From positions 1 to 64,000 of IMG/VR virus record IMGVR_UViG_3300050343_000177: a stretch of 64,000 bases of DNA; one strand, written 5' to 3'. Each line of letters starts with the position of its first letter. Position 1 is the first letter of the stretch. Shown piece by piece: positions 25,450 through 35,686 of this stretch. The notes beneath the pieces are model-generated. The model had not been told where the DNA came from. It searched no databases and saw nothing but the letters and a program-made list of their open reading frames with translations. This DNA comes from a virus. The position numbers and the translations under genes were made by a program.

Positions 25450-26392
25450 TTAGAGATACTCAGATACCATATCACCACGTGTTTTAAGCTCACGTAATGC
25501 TTTATGCTCCAATGTTCTTACTCGGTCACGGCTCATATTAAGCAGTTGACCAATTGCTGTCATTGACATTGGCTCAAGATACTTCTTCACCAATTCCATA
25601 ACGCATACTGATCACAGCAGCTTGCATTTCAGGTAAGTCTGCAATCAACTCTCGCATATCTTCCTTGATACAGTTACGCTCAAGAATCATCTCTGGTAAC
25701 TGTGTCTCGTCTTCAAGCAGGTCGATCAATGCTGTGTCACGGTTCTCACCAATCTTGATTTCAAGTGATGTTGGCTGACGTGCCTTACACATCAAATCTT
25801 TAATCTCATCAACTGTTAGCTCAAGATGATCGGACAGCTGGAAGACAGATGGCATATAACCATTCATCTGACTAAGCTCACGCTGTGCTTTCTTTCAGCT
25901 TGTTTAAGATTCTCAGTAACGTGGATAGGAAGTCTGATGGCACGGGACTTTTCAGCGATTGCCCTTGTAATACCTTGGCGAATCCACCAATAAGCATAAG
26001 TGCTAAATTTGTAGCCACGACCAGGGTCAAACTTTTCAACGCCACGGACGAGACCAATCGTTCCTTCTTGGATGATGTCCAAGAGTTCCATATTTCTCTT
26101 CGTGTATTTTTTGGCAACAGAAACCACGAGACGAAGGTTAGCTGTGACCATCTTCTCTTTGCTTTCTTGCCATCACGTATATCTCTCGTTTGATTTGCTT
26201 CATGGTCAAATCATAGCATCTGTGCTATCCTTGATTCATCAAGAGATAGCTCTTTGCGTTACTCTTCTAGTTCCATCAATCGTTGAACTTTACGACCTAG
26301 AAGATTTCTTCGTCGTGCTCAAGTAATGGAATGCGTCCAATGTCACGTAGATATGAACGTACTGAATCGCCTGAAAGTCTTGGTTGTGCCAT
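25450..26392 (-). CDS. RpoD-like sigma-70 factor of cyanobacterial type (frame-disrupted)
   Basis: About 310 aa once several indels (near 26308, 26215-26180, 25866, 25590) are repaired. Region 1.2: [20 protein letters not shown]. Region 2: [58 protein letters not shown]. Region 3: LPIHVTENL. Region 4: [20 protein letters not shown]. These match cyanobacterial group 1/2 sigma factors closely, so it was likely taken from a host. It would redirect host RNA polymerase to phage promoters. Not a T4 gp55-type late factor. Confidence 0.85.
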
Positions 26393-26446
26393 ATAGTTCT
26401 GTCGCTACTTATTAATCATAGCCTCTAATTCTAGCTACGTCAACAC

Positions 26447-26734
26447 TTAACCGCGCATTCTTGCAAACCTAAGTGACTCATTAGGTGCCTCTTCTCTACC
26501 TTCTAATGCTTCTACTGCCATAGCTTGTGCAGCATGTTCGTTAAACCCTTTGGACTTATAGTTATCTTCGTATTGCTGATACTTTTCTACTGAACCTTCG
26601 AAGTCATCGTGTGTAATCATCTCTGCTGCCATTTGATTAGCAGCTTGATCTGGAATACCATCTGACTTTAGATGTTTCCAGATATTCTGATATAGTTCAG
26701 GAGTTACCTCTTCGCCAGCTTTGCGAATACTCAC
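26447..26734 (-). CDS. Hypothetical protein
   Basis: 95 aa, helical, acidic (MSIRKAGEEVTPELYQNIW...). Ends RFARMRG. Between sigma factor and portal-side genes; unrecognised. Confidence 0.5.
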   Translation of the reverse strand: MSIRKAGEEVTPELYQNIWKHLKSDGIPDQAANQMAAEMITHDDFEGSVEKYQQYEDNYKSKGFNEHAAQAMAVEALEGREEAPNESLRFARMRG

Positions 26735-26774
26735 AACAATTACTAATCAGACTATTAATATTGTAGTCAATTGA

Positions 26775-27190
26775 TTACATATACTGGTTCTTAGTAGCAA
26801 CTTCACCACCAAGGTCAGGGCTCATACCCAGCTGCCATTGCTTTACCGTTAGCAATACCGTGCATAAACTTAGCTTTCTCAGGTGATTGCATCACTGAAT
26901 TCATCTTCATCAGTGCAGAGCCAGACTGATTGGCATACAGTGCTTCTGACATACGCTCGGCAGCAAACAGTTGTGCTTTTGCTTCTTGCATCAGATCCTG
27001 CAGCAGTCTGACTACGGACTTGGCCCATTGCATTAGCAGCTGCTTGAGGTGCAGCACTGCCAATGTTTTGCAATTGATTCTGTTCAGCAAGACGCTGATT
27101 GTTATATGGCTGTGTATTCACAGAAGGCTTAGACGCGCCACCTAGGTCATATGCATTCGGACCAGGACGAACAGGACTTTTCATATCCAC
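26775..27190 (-). CDS. Hypothetical Gln/Ala-rich virion-region protein (frame-disrupted)
   Basis: About 138 aa. First part MDMKSPVRPGPNAYDLGGAS to AANAMGQVRSQT; after an indel near 27000 continues DLMQEAKAQLFAAERMSEAL, and after a second near 26825 ends VATKNQYM. Helical, likely scaffold or internal protein; unrecognised. Confidence 0.5.
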
Positions 27191-27284
27191 CTAGGCCTCT
27201 CTGCATAGAGGACATTCCTAGGGTTTCCTGTGCAACTGAATAAGGTGATTCATTACTTAATACCGTTCTATATATCTATTGTAA

Positions 27285-27308
27285 GGGGACTGAATAAACA
27301 ATCCCCTA
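27285..27308 (-). terminator. Weak hairpin downstream of the portal-region operon
   Basis: GGGGATTGTTTATTCAGTCC closes with CC: a 4-6 bp GC stem with a large loop, 10 nt past the stop at 27316. The T run is poor, so termination is uncertain. Confidence 0.4.
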
Positions 27309-27315
27309 ACAGTTA

Positions 27316-28903
27316 TCAGCCCTCTTGGACGAGCATCTTGGCTTGCAGTGCACCCTGTGGTGCCTGTGCCAAATACTTCCAAGCATTCTCAGGGTTGTTA
27401 TCCATCATCTGACCGAAGCCACCCCAGAAGTCATTAGCCTGATTCACCTGACGACCAGGTGTAGGCATTGCCATCTCAGGACGCTGGAAGTTCTGAGGAA
27501 CGTTATTCTGCTCTTGTGCACGAATCTCAGTTCTCGAACTGATCGCGAGCTTGCATACTGCTGCATCTGATACTGCCTCTTCTGCAGTAGGAGTTGGATA
27601 AGGACCTTCAGGACCATAGAAGTCATTGACGTAGTCAGCAAGCACGTCTGGGTCAGTCAGCATGAGGTTCATTGCTGCACGCTCTTCACCAGCTGCTTCA
27701 AGCATCAGTGATTGAGACTTGGACAGCTTGAACTTGCTCGATCAGTGCATCTTCTACAGCACAGGCATACTGGTTAAGAAGCACAGGGAGCTTCTGCACC
27801 GAAGTGCTCAAGAACTTCAAGACTTGCGTCGCTGATCTGACTTAGATACGCGTCGCTTACCGCCTCTTGTTTGAGGCTGAAGGCCCTGCATTGGAGCCTG
27901 GGCCGTATAAGCCTGGGGTTGAAACTTGGGGACTGTAGGTCGGCTGCGCCGAAGGCACCGACATTTGCTTGGGGAGTTGAAGCCCAATTGACTTGTTGAG
28001 AAGCCTGCGTTGTCGGAGTCTGGTATGCCGAGTACGGAACCTGGGTTTGGGAGGGGCTGCTTGTATTCAAGCTTGCGCTGAGCGCCTGGAACGCCTCCTG
28101 CCATGGATTGCCCTGTGGTGCCGAAGCCTGCTGCGCCTGGGCCGGTGCCTGGTAAGTTGGCCGGAATTTGTGGGACCTGGTGCCTGGACCTGATAGGCCT
28201 GCGAGATTTGGGGCTGGCTCATCCCTGGTTGGGAGACCGATGCCTGGATGCGGCGCTCGTCGGCATCGGAGAGCTTGTCGGGGCTTGGGCCGGAATCGCT
28301 TGGTTTGTAGCTTCCACTGTAACTTAACTCCTTACGTAAAAATTCGAGTGATCTATATAAGAACCCTGTGATATCAAGATTCGGATCAGATGCCAATGGC
28401 AAATCTGGCGTCTGTGGGTGTGGTAGTTGATAAAGACTACCGAGTAATCCAATGAATGAATTTAAAGACTGTTGCGTTTGTTGAACCATCCTGAACGGAT
28501 AGCCTGAAAGCATTGCTGCTCTCTCTTCATCCGTTTTATTTGGGAATAGATACTTAAGTGCTTCAATAGAATCGACACCTAATTCTTGAAGATTTCGGAC
28601 GACAATACTGTTATTAAGAATGTCATCTGTACCTTCTTCAAATACTTCTCCCATCCAACGCCAGCTAACTTTAGTGCTACCGTCAGGAACTAATCCAACT
28701 ACTCCTGGAGGCATTTCGCCTGACTCAAGTGTAGCACGGATGTTTTCTTCTCTTTGTTGAATAAACTTCTGAATATCTTTCTGATATTTCTCCATTGCTT
28801 TCGTAAATGCTTCTTCATCACCAAACTCTTCAGGCAATGGAATCTCTGGTTTTTGACAAGACCAATCGCTACTGCAAATGATCTTGGAACATCTTCTCTT
28901 CAT
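27316..28903 (-). CDS. Head protein with Pro/Gln-rich C-terminus (frame-disrupted; may be portal C-terminal part)
   Basis: The first 200 codons from 28903 are intact (PLPEEFGDEEAFTKAMEKYQ...SLNSFIGLLGSLYQLP). Beyond 28300 the sequence becomes Pro/Gln/Ala/Gly-rich and the frame jumps several times (28300, 28100, 27830, 27710), ending AQAPQGALQAKMLVQEG. The N-terminus has four Cys (RRCSKIICSSDWSCQKP). It starts 9 nt after the portal stop. Helical core and position suit a portal clip/crown extension or a scaffold-like head protein; two separate genes are also possible. Confidence 0.5.
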
Positions 28904-28912
28904 GATTAATCA

Positions 28913-30101
28913 TTAATGAAACAACTTACATAGACCGTAAGTGAAAAGACCTTTTGCTTTTTTCTCTGCTGTAGCTGCTACACGACCATAGAGTGTCTTG
29001 ATTTCATAAGCAGTACCAGCAGTACCGATGTCAAGGTCATCTACACCGCCTAGTGCTAGACGAATCTCTGATCTGTAGTTCTTGACATATAGATTCTGGT
29101 CACCAGACACACTATCGGGTGTCATGTACTGAACACGGTCAGTTGGTTCAAGGTTTGCAATAACACGTGGGACTTTGATCTGTCCATCAACTGAACGCCC
29201 ACCAAACGGCTGACTGACACGAGTGCTGTGCATTGACCCACCAGTCATTGGTGCAAATCCTGCTTGTGAACTAATCGTTGGCTTGAAACTACTCTCGTCA
29301 CCAGACTCAATCAGGTCGTGACGTGGGCGACTTGATACCAGTGTTGGGTTACCAAAGAACTTGAGGTTCTTACGAATGTTTCTGGTTAGCTCATCGTGAT
29401 ACAGAATCTGATGTGCAAGCCAATCGAACTCACCATTACCAGTTGCTTCACCTGTGCAATCCATATGATTGAACACTTCAACTGCTGGAATGAATCCAAG
29501 TGAGTTTGTCAGAGTCTCTGTAGACCCTGGCATATTCATAGGCAGTGACCGTTCTCATTATCAAACTCAATCTTCTCATCAGAGATTGTTTGTTCGATCC
29601 TGTCTTGTAAACTTTCAGTCGAATATACTTTTTCTTACCACCACGACTTGTTGCATTGTCGCATATGCACCAAGCGTTTGATTGCTTTACTGCAAAGCTA
29701 TAGACAAGCACGATGCTTTCTAATTCATTATTCTGATCTCGATATGCTCTATAACTATCTTTTGGGAAATACAGAAGTTGATAATCATCACCTGTTGGCC
29801 TGAAGTAAAATAACCCTTGACCGTCACATAAGAAGTAATCAACAATACTGTCGAGCTTCATATCAAGCATGTTGTGCTCACATACTTGTTTTATAAACTC
29901 TCGACGTTTACCATATGAATCTTGTTCAGCAAAGAATTCAATTCCTCGACGCAGCATAAACATCCGCATCTGTGCTAGATGGGAAGACACAATCATGCTG
30001 TCTACAGACAGATCACCCCTACGCTCTTTAGCTGCAGTAAGATTTGTTGAAATCTCTGTCTGTACTTGAACTTGCTTACATATTTCATTCCTATGCACCA
30101 C
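28913..30101 (-). CDS. Portal protein (frame-disrupted)
   Basis: About 395 aa, GTG start overlapping the terminase end. N-terminal half contains MRMFMLRRGIEFFAEQDSYG and GLFYFRPTGDDYQLLYFPKD; after an indel near 29530 it continues NSLGFIPAVEVFNHMDCTGE and DWLAHQILYHDELTRNIRKN, then VSSRPRHDLIESG. The N-P-x-G/P-x-x-hydrophobic and long helical stretch fit portal proteins, and the place directly after the large terminase is decisive. The C-terminus may extend into the next gene. Confidence 0.7.
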
Positions 30102-31589
30102 GTCTTAATAATCCACCCATCGTAAGCACCATAGAATCTACAGCATCATCATGCTGTGAATGTCCGAAATTAATAGTTCATCTTCAAGGATATTCCACTT
30201 ACGCCATTTGTTCCATACACTTTTTATGTTCATACAACCAAGCACTCCACGTAATCTTGCTAGTTTGTCTCCTTTAAATCCTTTCACTGGTGAGCATGCA
30301 AGGTTATATAAAGCACGTTGCTCAAACATCACACGTTTAAAGTCACCTTCAAATGATGTCTGATATGCAACAGCTTCTGGCCATATCATGCACGGCGACA
30401 TCGTAGGGAACCATTGACCTTCATCGTTTTCAAGCAAGATGTTCCAGTCAGATAAGCATCTCACATAAAGTATCCATCTTCTCTAGATTGCCCATTGTTC
30501 GTGACCGACGTTGGTCAATGAGATATATCTTTCCGTCTTTGATGCCACCTAGTGTCATTACAGTCCAGTCATTCTTTTCGCTTAGGCCAGCACTAAGGTC
30601 AATACCTACGCCTAAGCAGTCATAATCTTCTGGGACTACATCTTTGACAATCAGTTCTGGTGAGATACCGACGTCTGCATTACGAACTGCTGTATTGAGA
30701 TACTGATATGCAAAGGCAACACGATCTTCCATCTTGCGTTCGTTTAGATACTTCATTGACCAGAACTCTGGCCAGTACGAACGTTGCCTACCGTCAGCGT
30801 CTGTTATGACAGCTTTCTGTACAATCTGTTTCCAGTTGTTCTTGGGGACAAAGAGAGTGGCGTGAATATCGTCAAAGTGGAAGCGGGTTCCCAAACAGAT
30901 AGCCCGTGCACCTTGGAACATCGTTGGTGCGATAACGTTAGACCACGTCTGCTCCATCTCACGGCGAATGTCTGGGTTGTTGATTGAAGCGGCAGATTTG
31001 ATAGGGTCATCAATAAGCACCAGCTGCGATCGTTTAGAGGTGATTGCACCTTTGAGACCACCACACGCAATTGTGAAAGCTTCTTCACCTGCTGTGTCAA
31101 TGCCTGCAAAATCATAGTCAATACTCCAGTATTCATCTGAACGTTTAATCTTTGAAAGTCTCACCATTGGAAAGACTTCACGGTATTTATTACTTGTCAA
31201 AATACCTTTAATGGTTGCACTCTTTGCTCGACTGATGTCAACCATGTATGCAATATATAGTATACGCAACATCTGCTTTGCTGCGGTATGTCTACCAATC
31301 ATCCATGCTGCAAATAGTCCAAGCACTGTTGACTTAGCTGAACCACGTGGTGCAAGGATTGCAGTATTAGGTCCACCAATGCCCATCAAGCATTCACTAT
31401 CTACACCAGTACATAACTCTGCGTGCCACTCACGCATATGATTAGCAGGAGCTTTACCCATAAATACACAGAAGTCTTTGAAGTCATCTCGTGCTCTAAT
31501 ACTTCTGGTGATGGTGGCTTAGTTGTTACTTTAGTTGCCGTCATTAATGCTGAACGACGATAAGCTAATGCTGCACTTGGTATTGCCAT
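30091..31589 (-). CDS. terL: Terminase large subunit (frame-disrupted)
   Basis: About 499 aa. Starts MAIPSAALAYRRSALMTATK. ATPase: Walker A APRGSAKSTV, Walker B QLVLIDDPI. Then RAICLGTRFHFDDIHATLF. Nuclease: GVGIDLSAG and, after repair near 30165, FGHSQHDDAVDSMVLTMGG, the C-terminal HDDAVD motif of TerL nucleases. Indels at about 31470, 30460 and 30165. It packages DNA through the portal encoded immediately downstream, whose start overlaps its last codons. Confidence 0.93.
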
Positions 31590-31612
31590 ACAGTTAGACC
31601 TTTAGGTTCAGT

Positions 31613-32014
31613 CTAACGATATAATTCTGTTCCCATCCCTAATACATCACGAGCATTTCTCAATATCGTACTTCTCTTAAAGCGTGCTGAGCGTCCCTGT
31701 CCTTTACTCAGTCGGTTGTCTGCATTTGATGCTCTCTCCGATTGCTTCTGTGCTTGACGTCCTCTAGCTTTGGCTATTGCTTTACTTCTTGCAGATTGTT
31801 GACGAGAGATATCGTAGACATATCTCATATCATTCATTAACTCCGCAGCTTCTATCTGTCTGTTATTAGTGAAGGCCAGATTATCTAAGTCACCAGATGG
31901 CATACCTGGCAGGCGTTTTGCAAGAGTACCTTCTAATCGTAAAGTGCCTGTACTGGCATCCTTGATTTCTGCCATCTCAGGCAGCTCTCTGCGAGAATTG
32001 ACTGGAAGGTGCAT
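31613..32014 (-). CDS. Basic hypothetical protein upstream of terminase
   Basis: 133 aa, Arg/Lys/Gln-rich in the second half (AIAKARGRQAQKQSERASNA), likely nucleic-acid-binding helix. Placed between the candidate small terminase and TerL. Unrecognised. Confidence 0.5.
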   Translation of the reverse strand: MHLPVNSRRELPEMAEIKDASTGTLRLEGTLAKRLPGMPSGDLDNLAFTNNRQIEAAELMNDMRYVYDISRQQSARSKAIAKARGRQAQKQSERASNADNRLSKGQGRSARFKRSTILRNARDVLGMGTELYR

Positions 32015-32053
32015 AAGTCCCCTCCATCGCTTGAATAGTAGATGCGCCGTACA

Positions 32054-32398
32054 TTATGTGTTACTCAGTTCACTATAGATTTTGGACCACACTGCATTGA
32101 TTGCATTCTCAATAGGTTCAGCAAACTGTGGGTCATCTTTGAAGATACCTGTTAGTTCACGCATCACACGGTCAGCACCAGCAAGCACTAGTCCACGCTT
32201 ATCTGTTGTGCGATTCATCTTGTCCGACGTTTCGATGTGACTACGGAGTTCTTTCTCCAAGGCAGCAAGGCGTTGGCAGCCATTGTCAGCTTTGACTTCG
32301 CCTGAGGTAATTGCCATTCGAAGCTCTTGTATATCGGAGTGAAGAGCAGCAATTTCGCTATTAAGTATTTCACGTCGGTTGAGCTTCTTATACTTCAT
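32054..32398 (-). CDS. Candidate terminase small subunit
   Basis: 114 aa, all-helical (LNRREILNSEIAALHSDIQE...LEKELRSHIETSDKMNR) with a C-terminal helix. Size, coiled-coil character and position two genes before TerL fit TerS, but no HTH is clear. Confidence 0.45.
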   Translation of the reverse strand: MKYKKLNRREILNSEIAALHSDIQELRMAITSGEVKADNGCQRLAALEKELRSHIETSDKMNRTTDKRGLVLAGADRVMRELTGIFKDDPQFAEPIENAINAVWSKIYSELSNT

Positions 32399-32594
32399 CT
32401 TTGACCCAACGACTTAGATCATTGAACGAACCTGGGTATTGAAGGATTCCTGCATATACCCAAATTTCAATCACACTTGGAGTGACTTCAGCAAATTCTT
32501 TGAAGTCTTCACTTTCAGCAGCAGGTAGTGTATCTAGCCATTGGTCTACATAGGTGAGGTATACCTTCCCCCCAGTTGCTTCTTTGGTAGGCAT
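32388..32594 (-). CDS. Small hypothetical protein
   Basis: 68 aa (MPTKEATGGKVYLTYVDQWL...), overlaps both neighbours by a few nt, consistent with translational coupling. Unrecognised. Confidence 0.5.
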   Translation of the reverse strand: MPTKEATGGKVYLTYVDQWLDTLPAAESEDFKEFAEVTPSVIEIWVYAGILQYPGSFNDLSRWVKDEV

Positions 32595-33328
32595 CAGAAT
32601 GCCCTCGCCATTGAACGACTGCGTGCAGACTGTCTATTAGCTTTCTGAGAATCTAAGTTATCTTGATAGCCCATTGTCTTACGTTGCTGTTCACCTGTCT
32701 CTGTTATGTTTTTAGTACTAGTATCAGATTGATACATACTGGCTTCTTTTGTTGCATCTGCTCCATACTTGCTAGCTTCGGCTGATTTCTTAGAACTATA
32801 CTTACTAGCATCTGCTGATTGCTTCGCACTATATTTAGATGCACCTGCTGCTATATTTGCCTGTTGATTTCCATAGCTACCTTTAATGTTAGCTAATTGT
32901 TTATTCTGTTTACCTTGCGCAATAGTGGTAAGCCTATCTTGACGTCCTTTACTCTTGTTTAATAAACGCTGCTGCTCTCCTGTAGCGGCAACCATTCCTA
33001 TGTCTCTCTCATTTTGATTATCAGCAAACTTATCTTGTAATTCAAACTGACCAGCCATTGACTGCATACCATAATTAAACTCTTGCTGCATATTGGATGC
33101 AGTATTTCTCTGCTCCAAATCAGCGGCGTGAGTCATATTTCTCTGTGCAATTCCAGATTGTGTCTTTGCCATACCTTTTGCTAAGGATTGGTCAAAACCA
33201 GACTGCACCATGTTGGCTTGAAAGTTCCGTTTCATCGCACGGCCTTCAGAATCATCTTTATCAGGCTTAAAGTTATAGAACTCATTCATTACTTGGTTAA
33301 ATCCAAAGTTACCTTGATCAGCAGCCAT
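32594..33328 (-). CDS. Gln/Ser/Lys-rich internal virion protein with heptad-like repeats
   Basis: 244 aa from MAADQGNFGFNQVMNEFYNF (ribosome site preferred over a GTG six codons earlier). Residues 150-200 repeat ASKYSAKQSADASKYSSKKS and similar 9-10-residue units. Helical and polar throughout, as in ejected internal or scaffold proteins. Unrecognised. Confidence 0.55.
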   Translation of the reverse strand: MAADQGNFGFNQVMNEFYNFKPDKDDSEGRAMKRNFQANMVQSGFDQSLAKGMAKTQSGIAQRNMTHAADLEQRNTASNMQQEFNYGMQSMAGQFELQDKFADNQNERDIGMVAATGEQQRLLNKSKGRQDRLTTIAQGKQNKQLANIKGSYGNQQANIAAGASKYSAKQSADASKYSSKKSAEASKYGADATKEASMYQSDTSTKNITETGEQQRKTMGYQDNLDSQKANRQSARSRSMARAF

Positions 33329-33407
33329 CTGTCTTACGCTTAACACTATTGATTACATTATATCTATTATTTCTTACTACAATAGATTTAAGCCTTGCGT
33401 TAGATAT

Positions 33408-33934
33408 ATGCGATTTGCTTCTGCTGGTAAAAGTAATGGTGCTAGCTATGCAGCTGCAGGTAAAGCTGTAGCTAATAGTGCGGCTAATATCTTTGACGTT
33501 CAACGTAAGACAGGACCTGATTACGGAGGTCTTTCCAAAGTTGCAATGAAGACTGCATCAGAAGAAAAGATTGCTGGCATGAAAGCTGAGGCAACTGTTG
33601 CACGCGCAGGGATTCAAGCAGTAGCAGGGATGAAGAAGGCTCAAATTCAAAGTTAGAAGTATTTAATCGTAAAGGGTCAAGAGATTAAACCAATAGGCAA
33701 CGTAAAGCAGGTGGGCTCGCAGCAATTGGCAAGATTGCAGGGGCTGGGTTCCTTGCAGCTACCGACAATACCAAAGGTAGGGAAAGACCTAAGGCAGATT
33801 AAATACAAGACTTCTTTACTCAGCTAGACGGACGTACTGAGTTCAAAGGGCAGACTATGCTTCATAATCGTGTAAAAAGCGAAGATCCTATGTTTAGTTC
33901 TGGTGGTAATTTCTATCACTATGCAGGTCAATAA
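33408..33934 (+). CDS. Plus-strand paralogue of the MRFA virion protein family (frame-disrupted)
   Basis: Starts MRFASAGKSNGASYAAAGKA; contains KTGPDYGGLSKVAMKTASEE and, after indels near 33655 and 33800, LAAIGKIAGAGFLAATDN and ends SSGGNFYHYAGQ. It matches the two minus-strand proteins at 34553 and 35246 in the same order (MRFAG start, P-D-x-G-x-x-S-K/A-M-x-M, E-x-x-x-G-M, T-G-I). Unlike its paralogues it lies on the plus strand, convergent with the next gene 3 nt away. Confidence 0.6.
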
Positions 33935-33937
33935 GCA

Positions 33938-34520
33938 TTAACCAAATGCTGCACCAAGTGAACCGAGGCCTGACATAAGCTGAGCAATCATTCGGTCGCG
34001 CTTATCCATACGATTTGTCTCACGGTCATAGTCCATACGCTTTTCGGCAAGGTCATTATTCATAATGGCCATTTGCATTGTTAAGCCATCTCGTGAATCT
34101 GCAAGCTCTCTTTCTTGAGTACGATTAAGAGCATTTTCTTTTCTAGTAAATGCACGTTCATTAGCTCTCTCACCTGATTCAAACATTCGATAAGCATCGT
34201 TTGATTTGAGAGTTGCAATACTAATTTCATTTGCAGCTTTCCTAGCATCAACGCCCTCTTGATCAATCCTTCTAGTCTCGTTATATTTGCTTTTTGTAGC
34301 GTTGTGCTGCTGTTTCAGCAAAGCCTTCTTTCTCAAGCATTTGCAGCCACCACGCTGCACCATCTCGTTTGACGTTGCCCTCCTCATCAAATGTTACACC
34401 CCCTTTAACTCTATCGGTGTACCAATTTGCTCCACCACCGCCACTACCCTTTAAGCGTTTTTTATACTCTTCTCTTACTTCGTCTGGAGTTTTAAATAAT
34501 CCATTTTCTGGAGCAGCCAT
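33938..34520 (-). CDS. Helical hypothetical virion protein (frame-disrupted)
   Basis: About 194 aa. First frame MAAPENGLFKTPDEVREEYK...GFAETAAQRYKK, shifting near 34300 to KSKYNETRRIDQEGVDARKA and ending LMSGLGSLGAAFG. Long charged helix with a hydrophobic Gly/Leu tail, like the neighbouring MRFA proteins' tails. Unrecognised. Confidence 0.5.
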
Positions 34521-34552
34521 CTTATAACCTTAAATATAACTCTTTTACTATT

Positions 34553-35218
34553 TTACACAGTTGCTAATGCTTGTTTTGCTTCAAGCATTCCAATGCGTGC
34601 TTCGAGCTCTTGGTTAGCACGAACGAGTAGTCCGATTACATCACCAGTATCGATGCACATCTTGCCGATGCTCTCATCGAAGTAGGTAGCATCAGGCAGG
34701 ACCTTCTGGAACTCTTGTGCAATGAAGCCGTGATGCATACGCTCTGGGCTGGTGCTGAACTCTTCCTTGTAGTGGAAGGTGACAGGCTTCAGATTACGTA
34801 GCTTCTCAAGTGCAGTATCGATACGCTTCACGTCATACTTAGTTGTTAAGAGTGTAAGTCCTGCACCTGCAATTCCACCGATTGCACTCATCATTGCAGA
34901 AGACTTCTCTGCTTCTGCCTGAGCTTTAGCTGCTTCAATCGTTGCCTTTGCTTGCATTGCTGCAGCTTGTGTTTGTCCAAACGATTTGATACCAGCTCCT
35001 GTTACCTGAGCTGCTGCGTTCATACCAGTTTGTTTTTCTGCAGAGTTTGTCTGCATTGCCATTGCAGATAGCTCATCAAACCTAGGAGCTTTACTCCTTG
35101 CCGTAGCAAATGAATTGCCAATATCTACTACACCTGCTGCTGCCGCTGCACCAGTACTACCACCTGCCGAAGCTAATGTAGGGGGCTCAAATGATATTCC
35201 AGAACCTGCAAAACGCAT
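34553..35218 (-). CDS. MRFA-family virion protein with S74 chaperone domain
   Basis: 221 aa. N-terminal family segment (MRFAGSGISFEPPTLASAGG, AKQAEA-rich helix, IGGIAGAGLTLL). The C-terminal 95 residues match the peptidase S74 intramolecular chaperone of phage fibres and endosialidases: LEKLRNLKPVTFHYKEE, HHGFIAQEFQKVLPDA, VIGLLVRANQELEARI. In fibres this domain trimerises then cleaves itself off; the catalytic Ser/Lys dyad was not checked. Suggests this family forms trimeric fibres or appendages. Confidence 0.75.
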   Translation of the reverse strand: MRFAGSGISFEPPTLASAGGSTGAAAAAGVVDIGNSFATARSKAPRFDELSAMAMQTNSAEKQTGMNAAAQVTGAGIKSFGQTQAAAMQAKATIEAAKAQAEAEKSSAMMSAIGGIAGAGLTLLTTKYDVKRIDTALEKLRNLKPVTFHYKEEFSTSPERMHHGFIAQEFQKVLPDATYFDESIGKMCIDTGDVIGLLVRANQELEARIGMLEAKQALATV

Positions 35219-35245
35219 AGCTGTATTACTTAGTCTCTACTTAGT

Positions 35246-35656
35246 TTACCAAAAATTTTGATTTAAGTTAAAATTACTTGGACCGTATGAACCGAAGGAT
35301 GTAGTAGCAGCTTTTGGCTTAAAGGCTCCAATAGCAGCACCACCTATACTACCAAGCATGCTGCTCAAGCCTTGTGACTGTGTTGCAGATGCGGCTGCTT
35401 CACCTTGAGCTTTAATTCCTGCAGCCTGTAGTGCACCCTGCTGAGCTAAAGCTTCACCAGTGATACCTGCTGTTGCTACGTCTGCTGATGCTTGCATACC
35501 AGCCATCGCTTCTTCAGCTGCGTTTTTCATTCCCATCTTGGATGATGTGCCCCAGTCAGGTGCCGTTTTAGCTAAGGCAGCACTAATATCTTTATTAGCG
35601 TTACTTGCGGCATTAATATAGTTACCACCATTTATTGCTTGTCCTGCGAAACGCAT
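35246..35656 (-). CDS. MRFA-family virion protein without S74
   Basis: 136 aa. MRFAGQAINGGNYINAASNA, TAPDWGTSSKMGMKNAAEE, MLGSIGGAAIGAF, ending FNLNQNFW. Shares the whole N-terminal pattern with the 34553 and 33408 proteins, but ends in an Asn/Phe tail instead of S74. Probably arose by duplication. Confidence 0.65.
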   Translation of the reverse strand: MRFAGQAINGGNYINAASNANKDISAALAKTAPDWGTSSKMGMKNAAEEAMAGMQASADVATAGITGEALAQQGALQAAGIKAQGEAAASATQSQGLSSMLGSIGGAAIGAFKPKAATTSFGSYGPSNFNLNQNFW

Positions 35657-35686
35657 ATCTATGGTGCTTATTATCTTTTAATTCTA

